The notes under the pieces: model-generated
The model's input: the letters and a program-made list of their open reading frames with translations, nothing else
The model's database searches: none
Told to the model about the DNA's origin: nothing
DNA from: Candidatus Microgenomates bacterium
GTDB taxonomy: Bacteria; Patescibacteriota; Microgenomatia; UBA1406; GWC2-37-13
Direction of reading: 5' to 3'
DNA length: 6,309 bases
NCBI GenBank assembly: GCA_015491205.1
Contig: WFWI01000040.1
Span: 1-6,309 of the forward strand
Program-made: the position numbers and the translations under genes
Part shown: positions 1 through 5,652 of the stretch, piece by piece
Position numbering within the stretch: position 1 is the stretch's first letter
How the letters are laid out: each line of letters starts with the position of its first letter

Positions 1-26
1 AAGTTAAATTCTTTCTTCATTAAAAG

Positions 27-48
27 TTTATTATAAGTTATTTGCAAA
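27..48 (+). promoter_or_regulatory. possible promoter / regulatory stretch upstream of lysW
   Basis: The 54 bases before lysW are AT-rich. They contain TATAAG at 32-37, five of six matches to a bacterial -10 box, but no convincing -35 box at the right distance. An 8-bp palindrome TTTGCAAA follows at 41-48, six bases before the start codon. A similar arrangement (TTTATT, GTTA, TTTGCAAA) occurs before lysY at 1371-1398. This is a weak, similarity-based call; such short AT-rich motifs arise easily by chance. Confidence 0.2.
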
Positions 49-54
49 AGTAAC

Positions 55-225
55 ATGAGAGGAATTTGTCCTATTTGCGATGCAGTGCTCGGATTTGGGG
101 ATGTTGAGGAGGCGGAGGTCGTTGTTTGTTCAGGGTGTGGGACGAGGTTGGTTGTAGAGGAGGTAAAAGAGAGCGAGGTTGTTCTAACAGAAGCACCCGA
201 AGTAGAAGAGGATTGGGGAGAGTAG
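55..225 (+). CDS. lysW: LysW, amino-group carrier protein for lysine/ornithine biosynthesis
   Basis: This 56-residue acidic protein is the carrier on which the pathway intermediates are built. LysX attaches the amino group of aminoadipate or glutamate to the side-chain carboxylate of its last residue. It has two CxxC pairs (Cys5/Cys8 and Cys25/Cys28) that form the zinc knuckle of the N-terminal globular domain. An acidic stretch (residues 35-53) follows, then the hallmark C-terminal EDWGE (52-56), whose final Glu56 is the attachment site. Length and architecture match the family (about 54-60 residues). The ATG at 55 places the first Cys at the expected position. No good Shine-Dalgarno sequence precedes it. 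The gene heads the operon, and a large inverted repeat begins one base after the stop. The acidic surface is known in the family to dock onto basic patches of LysX, LysY, LysZ and LysJ. The identification is close to certain; whether it serves lysine, arginine or both is open. Confidence 0.97.
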   Translation: MRGICPICDAVLGFGDVEEAEVVVCSGCGTRLVVEEVKESEVVLTEAPEVEEDWGE

Positions 226-226
226 T

Positions 227-300
227 TCCATTTCGAACCTGCGGGGTTAGGAATAGGGCTCTGAGACAGTCCACTTCTAACCTGCGGGGTTCGAAATGGA
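227..300. repeat. nested inverted repeat in the lysW-lysX gap
   Basis: The outer arms are perfectly complementary over 13 bp (227-239 and 288-300, tccatttcgaacc / ggttcgaaatgga). Inside them, a TGCGG sits on both sides (240-244 and 283-287), followed by a second 6-bp stem GGTTAG/CTAACC (245-250 and 277-282) and a 26-nt loop. The same block contains a 13-bp direct repeat, AACCTGCGGGGTT, at 236-248 and 279-291. Each direct-repeat copy is itself a small hairpin (AACC/GGTT around TGCGG). The element therefore looks like two tandem copies of one palindromic unit that fold together. No T-run follows, so it is not a classic intrinsic terminator. It could protect the 3' end of lysW mRNA or attenuate read-through, but it may simply be a dispersed intergenic repeat. 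Confidence 0.85.
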
Positions 301-326
301 TTGTTAGGTTATCAGAAAAACAAAAA

Positions 327-1172
327 ATGTTGGGTATTTTTCATAGTACAATTCGGGGGGATGAGAAGTTGATTATCAAGGCGTGCAAGAGGTTGGGAGT
401 TGAGTTTGAGCTTTATGATATAAGAAAGTTAGTGTTGGAGCCTGAAAATTTTAAGGTTAGTTTTGATATAGCTTTGAACCGGAGCGTGTCAAATACAAAG
501 GGGAGGTATTTGACATTCTTTTTAGAGTCGTTTGGAGTTGAAGTTATAAACTCCTCAAAAGTTTTGCAAATTTGTGAGGATAAGTTTTTGACCTCGCTTG
601 CTTTAAGAAGAGCCGGGGTTCCAACTGTTGACTTCTTAATGGTCTTTTCGCTTGAGCAGGCAAAAGAGGCGGTTGAAAGGCTTGGGGGTTATCCTGTGGT
701 TATCAAATCTCCCCTTGGCTCCTGGGGAAGATTTATGGCAAAGGTGAATGATGAGGAGGCTTTGGAGGCAGTAATTGAGCTTAAGATGGGTCTTCAGGCG
801 CCTTATCATAAGGCTTTTTATATTCAAAAGTATATTGACAAGGGTGGGCGTGATATAAGAGCTTTTGTTATTGGAGGAAGAACAATCTGCGCAATTTACC
901 GCAACTCTTCCCATTGGATTACCAATACAGCACGGGGAGGAGTTGCTATAAATTGTCCAGTTGACAAGGATTTAGCTGAGATTTGCAAAAAAGCGTCGGA
1001 GGCAGTTGGCGGTGGAATTTTGGCAATGGACGTTTTTGAGACAAAGGATGGGTATGTGATAAATGAGATTAATCACACAATGGAGTTTAAGAACTCGGAG
1101 AAGCCAACAGGAGTTTCGATATCGGAGGAGATAGTGAAGTATTGTGTTGAAAAGCTAAAAACGAAAAAGTAA
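327..1172 (+). CDS. lysX: LysX-type ATP-grasp ligase (LysW--aminoadipate/glutamate ligase)
   Basis: This 281-residue enzyme of the RimK-like ATP-grasp family uses ATP to form an amide between the side-chain carboxylate of LysW's C-terminal Glu and the amino group of aminoadipate or glutamate. Visible landmarks are VVIKSPLGSWGR (124-135, ATP-grasp lysine and loop), RDIRAFV (175-181), WITNTARGG (197-205, a LysX/ArgX signature) and EINHTMEF (247-254, metal and ATP ligands). The length is typical (about 280). The ATG at 327 is chosen because MLGIFHSTIRGDE lines up with the family N-terminus. The reading frame stays open back to 126, but that extension would overlap lysW and translate the inverted repeat. 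No clear Shine-Dalgarno sequence is seen. The Gly-Phe pair that I recall as linked to aminoadipate recognition (before the FYIQ segment) reads Ala158-Pro159 here, so the preferred substrate may be glutamate or both. Confidence 0.95.
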   Translation: MLGIFHSTIRGDEKLIIKACKRLGVEFELYDIRKLVLEPENFKVSFDIALNRSVSNTKGRYLTFFLESFGVEVINSSKVLQICEDKFLTSLALRRAGVPTVDFLMVFSLEQAKEAVERLGGYPVVIKSPLGSWGRFMAKVNDEEALEAVIELKMGLQAPYHKAFYIQKYIDKGGRDIRAFVIGGRTICAIYRNSSHWITNTARGGVAINCPVDKDLAEICKKASEAVGGGILAMDVFETKDGYVINEINHTMEFKNSEKPTGVSISEEIVKYCVEKLKTKK

Positions 1173-1190
1173 AAGCGAAAAGCAAATATA

Positions 1191-1356
1191 ATGACCAATT
1201 TTCAATGACCAAACCCGCCTGCCTAAGCTGCTGCTAGGCTAGCGGGCAGGCAAATTCCAATGTTCTAATTACCAAATTAACCAAACGTTTTGGTCATTTG
1301 AAAATTGGGGAATTGGGATTTGTTTGAAAATTGGTAATTGGTCATTGGTAATTTTT
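1191..1356. repeat. intergenic inverted/direct repeat mosaic between lysX and lysY
   Basis: Most of the 243-bp lysX-lysY gap is built from variants of AATTGG, GGTCATT and GAAAATTGG on one side and their complements on the other. A 19-bp arm at 1195-1213 pairs with 1289-1308 with a single bulged base. AATTGGTCAT at 1336-1345 is the exact complement of 1191-1200. TTTGAAAATTGG is repeated directly at 1297-1308 and 1323-1334, and GGTAATT at 1333-1339 and 1347-1353. A GC-rich hairpin sits immediately inside the left arm. I see no gene here on either strand. This low-complexity style resembles dispersed intergenic repeats seen in many uncultivated bacterial genomes; its function is unknown. Confidence 0.75.
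1214..1246. repeat. GC-rich hairpin within the lysX-lysY gap
   Basis: CCCGC (1214-1218) pairs with GCGGG (1242-1246). After a 2x2 internal loop, GCCTA (1221-1225) pairs with TAGGC (1235-1239) around a 9-nt loop. An alternative fold pairs GCCTGCC (1217-1223) with GGCAGGC (1245-1251). The element stands out because its surroundings are very AT-rich. No T-run follows on the + strand (the next bases are caaattcc), so an intrinsic terminator for lysX is unlikely. It may be a repeat-family core, or a structure that pauses transcription or stabilises RNA. Confidence 0.7.
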
Positions 1357-1398
1357 CTGGGTGTAATACTTTTATTTTGCGTTGTTAGTTTTTGCAAA
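1338..1398 (+). promoter_or_regulatory. possible second promoter upstream of lysY
   Basis: TGTAAT at 1362-1367 matches a -10 box at five of six positions. A poor -35 candidate, TTGGTC, lies at 1338-1343, 18 bases upstream. TTTATT (1371-1376), GTTA (1384-1387) and the palindrome TTTGCAAA (1391-1398) follow, in the same order as before lysW. The long gap here, against the near-zero spacing of the downstream genes, makes an internal promoter plausible. The sequence matches are too weak to establish it, and read-through from lysW is equally possible. Confidence 0.2.
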
Positions 1399-1415
1399 GT
1401 TAAGCATTTGGAGTT

Positions 1416-2453
1416 ATGATAAAAGCAGGTATCATCGGTGCTTCCGGATATGCAGGCGGTGAGCTTTTGAGAATTTTGTTGTTTCATCCACGAGTTGAGA
1501 TAGTTTTTGCAACAAGTGAGGAGTATAAAGGTTTGCCTGTATCTTTTGCTCACCCTAATCTGCGAAAGATTACTGACTTAAAATTCATTTCTATCGAAGA
1601 GATCAAAAAAGTTGACCTTCTTTTTTTAGCGCTTCCCAATGGTGTTTCCCAAAAAGTTTTTGATAAAGTAAAGGATTTTGCAGAGCGAATAATAGATTTA
1701 GGAGCTGATTTTAGGCTTAATTCTGAAAAAGATTGGGAGTATTGGTATGGAAATAACCATCTAAAACCGGAGCTTTTAAAAGATTTTGTTTATGGCGTAC
1801 CAGAGCTTGAGAGAGAGAAAATTAGAAAAGCACGCTTTGTAGCATGCCCTGGCTGTGAGGCAACTGTCTCAACACTTTCCCTTTATCCTGCAGTAAAGGA
1901 AGGTCTTGTAAAGCCCTATCCAATTGTTATTGATGCAAAAATGAGCAGTTCTCAAGCAGGGAAAAAGTTTTCTTTAGCTTCCCATCATCCAGAAAGAGCT
2001 GGAGCTATCCGCTCCTATCAGCCCTTAGGCCACAGGCATACAGCGGAGGTTGAAATGGAGCTTTCAAAATATGATAAAGAGGTAAAAGTTGATATCTCAG
2101 CTACAGCCATTGATATGGTAAGGGGGATTTTGGTGACAATTCACGCTTGGGTAAAGGAAGGAGTTAAAGAAAAGGATTTTTGGAGGGCTTATAGAAGCTT
2201 TGCCCAAAATGAGCCCTTTATCCGGCTTGTCAAACAAAGGCAAGGAATATATCGTTTTCCAGAGCCCAAAATCTTAACTGGCACTAATTTTTGCGATATA
2301 GGTTTTGAGGTTAAGGGCGAGAGAGCAGTAATTATTGGCGCAATTGACAATTTAGTAAAAGGTACAGCAGGTCAGGCAGTTCAGTGTATGAATTTGATGT
2401 TTGGCTTTGAAGAAACTTTGGGCTTAGAATTTCCTGGACTTCATCCAATATGA
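1416..2453 (+). CDS. lysY: LysY, LysW-bound acyl-phosphate reductase (ArgC family)
   Basis: This 345-residue NADPH-dependent reductase converts LysW-bound aminoadipyl-phosphate (or glutamyl-phosphate) to the semialdehyde, the step after LysZ. The N-terminus carries the nucleotide-binding loop GASGYAGGELLRIL (8-21). The catalytic cysteine is Cys147 in ACPGC. SHHPERAG (189-196) followed by GHRHTAEVE (205-213) contains the catalytic His region. The C-terminus has the family ending DNLVKGTAGQA and GLHP. The SHHPER segment resembles Thermus LysY more than acetylglutamyl-phosphate reductase ArgC, and the surrounding LysW genes settle the choice. The start ATG lies directly before MIKAGIIGASG, as expected. 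GGAG at 1410-1413 is the best ribosome-binding candidate but is only two bases from the ATG, closer than usual. The TGA stop overlaps the next start (ATGA), implying coupled translation. Confidence 0.95.
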   Translation: MIKAGIIGASGYAGGELLRILLFHPRVEIVFATSEEYKGLPVSFAHPNLRKITDLKFISIEEIKKVDLLFLALPNGVSQKVFDKVKDFAERIIDLGADFRLNSEKDWEYWYGNNHLKPELLKDFVYGVPELEREKIRKARFVACPGCEATVSTLSLYPAVKEGLVKPYPIVIDAKMSSSQAGKKFSLASHHPERAGAIRSYQPLGHRHTAEVEMELSKYDKEVKVDISATAIDMVRGILVTIHAWVKEGVKEKDFWRAYRSFAQNEPFIRLVKQRQGIYRFPEPKILTGTNFCDIGFEVKGERAVIIGAIDNLVKGTAGQAVQCMNLMFGFEETLGLEFPGLHPI

Positions 2454-3655
2454 CAAGGTTTGATATAGTAGACACAACATTTCGCGAAGGACAGCAGTCA
2501 CCACTTCTTTTTGATGTTTACAAGTATTATTTTTCTTTGGAGGATAAAAAAAGGCTCTTTAACGCTTTGGCAAGGCTGGGGGTAAGGCGGTTTGAGTTTT
2601 TTTCTCCCATTGTTTCAAAAAGGGAAAAAGAGCATTTTTTAGCTTTAAAAGATTTTGCAAAGAAAAAGAATTTAAAAGCTAAATTTTTCGCCCATATTAG
2701 AGTGCATGAGCTTGATGTGATTTCAGCTTTGGAGGTGGGGTTTGATGGGCTGCATTTTTATCTTAACCTTTCCAAGCACGGAGAGAAAAGCTATTCAAAA
2801 GAGCAAAAAGAGTTGATAGAGAAAGCTGTAAAAATAATTTCTTCTTTAAGAAAAAAATACCCAAAGCTTTACCTTCGCTTTAGCGGAGAGGATGCTTTTA
2901 GAACTCCTTTGAAAAGACTTTTTTATGTTTACGACAAACTTTATCCTTATGTTAATGCGTTTGGCCTGCCTGATACTGTGGGGATAGCTATTCCTGAAAA
3001 GGTAAAAAGAAGAATAAAAGTTTTAAAAAAGCGCTATCCAAAAGTTCTCTTGGAAGTACATTTTCACAATGATAGAGGTTTTTCCTTAGTCAATGCTCTG
3101 TCTGCTGTAAAGGCAGGAGCAGAATTGGTCGACACAACAGTCTGGGGATTGGGAGAAAGATCAGGAATAACTTCAATCACAGGACTTCTTTTAAACCTTT
3201 ATCTTGAAGACAAAAAATTGGTTGAAAGGTTTAACTTAGAGCTTTGTTATCCTTTAAATGTTTTGATGGGAACGATTTTAGGTCTTCAGGTGCCTTTTAA
3301 TGAGGCAGTATCTTTGACAAACAGGACTCATATTGCTGGAGTGCATCAAAAAGCAATTTTGCGCTACAGAAAAATTTATGAAGCAATTGATCTTGGAAAG
3401 TTTGGAGTAAATAAAAACCAGCTTCTGCTTGGGCCTTTAAGCGGTGTCCACCTTGTTTATTATTTTTTGAAAGAGATAAAAGGATATAAAATAAGCTTTT
3501 CTCAAGCAAGGGAGATAACAAGAGAGTTTAAAAACTCCTTTGATGGAATCCTTCCTCCAGAGGAGTTTTTAGTTAAGTTGGTTGAAAGAAAAAATTTTGC
3601 AAAGCATAAGATTCCTGAGAAATATTCCAGTTTTAGGATAGAAGTTTTAGAATAG
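2450..3655 (+). CDS. homocitrate-synthase-like enzyme (DRE-TIM / LeuA-like acyltransferase)
   Basis: This 401-residue enzyme belongs to the family that condenses acetyl-CoA with a 2-oxo acid. In the LysW lysine route the expected reaction is 2-oxoglutarate plus acetyl-CoA to homocitrate. The TIM barrel opens with DTTFREGQQ (8-16), giving metal ligand Asp8 and Arg12/Glu13. His204 and His206 in HFHND are the other metal ligands, and GLGERSGITS (233-242) follows. The HIAGVH segment (294-299) supplies the lid histidine. RFSGEDAFR (143-151) and GLPDTVGIA (172-180) closely resemble Thermus homocitrate synthase, where Arg and Ser of RFS and a His (here His82) contact the substrate. The opening REGQQ and the FEFFS segment (48-52) differ from the usual REGEQ, so 2-isopropylmalate or Re-citrate synthase activity is not fully excluded. 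No long LeuA-type C-terminal regulatory domain is evident. The gene overlaps lysY by 4 nt and ends 3 nt before lysZ, and that context favours homocitrate synthase. Confidence 0.75.
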   Translation: MTRFDIVDTTFREGQQSPLLFDVYKYYFSLEDKKRLFNALARLGVRRFEFFSPIVSKREKEHFLALKDFAKKKNLKAKFFAHIRVHELDVISALEVGFDGLHFYLNLSKHGEKSYSKEQKELIEKAVKIISSLRKKYPKLYLRFSGEDAFRTPLKRLFYVYDKLYPYVNAFGLPDTVGIAIPEKVKRRIKVLKKRYPKVLLEVHFHNDRGFSLVNALSAVKAGAELVDTTVWGLGERSGITSITGLLLNLYLEDKKLVERFNLELCYPLNVLMGTILGLQVPFNEAVSLTNRTHIAGVHQKAILRYRKIYEAIDLGKFGVNKNQLLLGPLSGVHLVYYFLKEIKGYKISFSQAREITREFKNSFDGILPPEEFLVKLVERKNFAKHKIPEKYSSFRIEVLE

Positions 3656-3658
3656 ACG

Positions 3659-4468
3659 ATGAAAATAATAAAAATAGGTGGGGATAAAAGCATAAGGCTT
3701 GATTTTGTTGCAGAGGATATAGCTTGGCTGTGGAAAAAGGAAAAAGGGGATTTAATTGTCCTTCATGGTGCAAGTAAGTACCGAAATGAGATCGCAGAAA
3801 AGCTTGGAGTTGAGATTAAAAAGATAGTTTCTCCCTCAAGTATTGAGAGTTATTATTCAACCCCTGAGTTTATGGAGGTTTTTCTTATGGCTTATGCAGG
3901 GCTTGTTAATAAAAAATTGGTAGCAGAGTTAATAAAACAGGGAGTAAAGGCAGTTGGTTTAACTGGAGTTGATGGAAGACTTTTTTTAGCAAAAAGAAAG
4001 GAGTTTTTATATGTAAAGGAAGATAGGAAGATTAAAATGTTGAAAGGTGATTTGAGTGGAAAGGTTTATGAAATAAATAAAGAGCTGATTAACCTTCTTT
4101 TGGAAAAAGGATATCTGCCTGTTTTAACTGTGCCTGCAATTAGCAAACAAGGTGAAATTTTAAACGTCGATAACGATGCTGTACTTTTTGAGCTTGTGAA
4201 GGCTTTTGGGCCAGATGAGGTGGTTTCTTTAATTTCAGCTCCAGGTTTTTTGCAAGATGTTGAAGACGAAAGGAGTGTGATAGCCAGAATAGAAAAGGAA
4301 AAGTTAGGAAAGCTTCTTAGTTCAGCTAAGTCAACTATGAAAAAAAAGATAATTTATGCTCAAAAATATTTTGAGTTTGGGCTACAGAAAATGTATATTG
4401 GAGATGGAAGGGTTAGAAACCCGATCAAAAGGCTACTTGAAAAAGGCGAAGGAACAGTTATATTTTAA
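3659..4468 (+). CDS. lysZ: LysZ, LysW-bound aminoadipate/glutamate kinase (ArgB family)
   Basis: This 269-residue amino-acid kinase phosphorylates the free side-chain carboxylate of LysW-linked aminoadipate (or glutamate), giving the acyl-phosphate that LysY reduces. It starts with the family strand KIIKIGG (2-8). It then has an HGAS loop where relatives have HGG(S/G), the block YAGLVNKKL, GLTGVDGRL (substrate and carrier region), VDNDAV and a C-terminus ending RNPIKRLLEKGEGTVIF. The LVNK and GxDGRL blocks and the ending match LysZ of Thermus better than acetylglutamate kinase. The length (about 265-270) is normal. The ATG at 3659 starts directly at MKIIKIGG, three bases after the preceding stop. 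No Shine-Dalgarno sequence is seen, so translation is probably coupled. The Gly-to-Ala change in the phosphate loop is the only oddity. Confidence 0.94.
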   Translation: MKIIKIGGDKSIRLDFVAEDIAWLWKKEKGDLIVLHGASKYRNEIAEKLGVEIKKIVSPSSIESYYSTPEFMEVFLMAYAGLVNKKLVAELIKQGVKAVGLTGVDGRLFLAKRKEFLYVKEDRKIKMLKGDLSGKVYEINKELINLLLEKGYLPVLTVPAISKQGEILNVDNDAVLFELVKAFGPDEVVSLISAPGFLQDVEDERSVIARIEKEKLGKLLSSAKSTMKKKIIYAQKYFEFGLQKMYIGDGRVRNPIKRLLEKGEGTVIF

Positions 4469-4473
4469 GTTCT

Positions 4474-5652
4474 ATGAAAGACTTTTCGTTTTTAAGAAAA
4501 AAATATTTGCTTGATCTTTATCCCAATCGGGGGCTCGTAATTGTAAGAGGCAAAGGAGTTTTTTTGGAAGATGAAAAGGGAAGTAAATACCTTGATCTGG
4601 GTAGTAACTATGGAGTTAACATTTTGGGCTACAACCACCCATTTTTTATGGCCCGGATAAACGCGCAAATGAAAAAGCTTATGAATCTTCACGGCTCTTT
4701 TATCAGCGATATAAGGGCGAGGACCGCTGAGGTTTTGGTTAAAAGGATAGGAGGGAGTTATAAAGCTCTTTTTGTTAACTCAGGTAGTGAAGCAGTCGAG
4801 GTGGCTTTGAAATTTGTTTTTTATTTGACTTCTCGCAGAAAAGTTTTGGCCTTTGAAGGAGCGTTTCATGGAAAGACTTTGGGAGCCTTATCTCTTACAG
4901 CCTCTTCGAAATACAAGGGGGGGTTGCCTAAGGAGCTTTTTAATTTTGTAGAAAGAGCAAAATTTAATGATGTTCAAGATTTAAGGGCAAAGCTTGGAGA
5001 AGAGATTGCAGGGGTTTTTATCGAGCTTGTGCAGGGTGATGGTGGGATAAGGGTGGCAGCAAAGGGGTTTGTGAAACAGTTTATTAAGTTATCCAAAGAA
5101 AAAGGTGCGCTGATTGTGGTTGATGAGGTTCAAACTGGAGTTGGAAGGATAGGCAGATTTTTGGCAGCCGAATATTACGAAGGATTAGAGCCTGATATCA
5201 TCCTTCTGGGCAAGGGTTTGGCTGGAGGCCTTCCTATTTCAGCGGTGCTTGTTAAAAACGAGCTTGCAAAGGATCTGCCTAAACTTTTTCATTCCTCAAC
5301 CTTTGGAGGCAACCCGTTGTCTTGTGCAGGTGCTTTGGCTGTGCTTGAGTTTTTAAGCGATGAGGTGCTGGAGGAAGTGGAGAGGAAGGGTGAGTATTTT
5401 ATAAACGAGCTGAAAAAGATAAGGAGTAGCCTTGTGGTTGAAGTAAGAGGAAGGGGTTTGATGGTAGGAGTAGAGGTCAAAAATTATCGCAATGAGATTT
5501 TAAGATCTTTGCAGCAAAAGGGGATAATTGCTCTTCCAGCAGCTGAGAATGTGATTAGATTTTTACCTCCTTATATAATAAGTAGCTCTCAGCTTAAAAG
5601 GGCAGCAGATGCTATCTCCGAAAGTTTAAAGTTATTTTCTAAAAATGTGTAG
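4474..5652 (+). CDS. lysJ: LysJ, LysW-bound semialdehyde aminotransferase (class III, PLP)
   Basis: This 392-residue PLP enzyme of the ArgD/acetylornithine-aminotransferase family transfers an amino group, normally from glutamate, to the LysW-bound semialdehyde to make LysW-lysine or LysW-ornithine. Motifs in order are VNSGSEAVE (101-109, phosphate cup), FHGKTLGALS (131-140), IELVQGDGG (183-191), VVDEVQTGVGR (215-225, with Asp217 contacting the PLP ring nitrogen), LLGKGLAGG (244-252, Lys247 as Schiff-base lysine), STFGGNP (275-281) and RGRGLMVGVE (325-334). Length and motif order are standard. The segment usually reading EPVQGEGG is ELVQGDGG here, two mild changes. The start, five bases after lysZ, has no convincing Shine-Dalgarno sequence. 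The gene ends by overlapping the amidotransferase start by 8 nt. The LysW operon context separates it from ArgD. Confidence 0.94.
   Translation: MKDFSFLRKKYLLDLYPNRGLVIVRGKGVFLEDEKGSKYLDLGSNYGVNILGYNHPFFMARINAQMKKLMNLHGSFISDIRARTAEVLVKRIGGSYKALFVNSGSEAVEVALKFVFYLTSRRKVLAFEGAFHGKTLGALSLTASSKYKGGLPKELFNFVERAKFNDVQDLRAKLGEEIAGVFIELVQGDGGIRVAAKGFVKQFIKLSKEKGALIVVDEVQTGVGRIGRFLAAEYYEGLEPDIILLGKGLAGGLPISAVLVKNELAKDLPKLFHSSTFGGNPLSCAGALAVLEFLSDEVLEEVERKGEYFINELKKIRSSLVVEVRGRGLMVGVEVKNYRNEILRSLQQKGIIALPAAENVIRFLPPYIISSSQLKRAADAISESLKLFSKNV

Noticed and set aside
126..326. N-terminal extension of the lysX frame back to an ATG at 126
   Set aside because: It would overlap lysW in another frame and translate the inverted repeat into a basic low-complexity segment; family N-termini begin at the ATG at 327.
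636..914. Minus-strand open frame opposite lysX
   Set aside because: It is a shadow of a strongly conserved gene, with no recognisable domain and composition typical of antisense translation.
1214..1251. GC-rich hairpin as an intrinsic terminator of lysX
   Set aside because: No T-run follows the stem on the + strand, and on the - strand the hairpin serves no upstream gene in this window.
1191..1356. CRISPR array or short tandem repeat array
   Set aside because: The repeats are short, imperfect, unevenly spaced and mixed in orientation, with no constant repeat-spacer period.
1269..1553. Minus-strand open frame across the repeat mosaic and the 5' end of lysY
   Set aside because: Part of it translates low-complexity repeats and the rest is antisense to the conserved nucleotide-binding region of lysY.
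2451..2453. TGA read as an amino acid (alternative code used in some uncultivated bacteria)
   Set aside because: lysY ends here exactly at the family's GLHP C-terminus and no in-frame TGA occurs inside any of the conserved genes, so TGA behaves as a stop.
3297..3693. Two minus-strand open frames opposite the synthase 3' end and lysZ start
   Set aside because: They are shadows of conserved + strand genes and show no domain features.
1416..5652. Canonical acetylated arginine operon (argC-argB-argD)
   Set aside because: LysW with its EDWGE tail, LysX, the LysZ-type GxDGRL block and the LysY-type SHHPER segment show the carrier-protein route; no argJ or argA is present.
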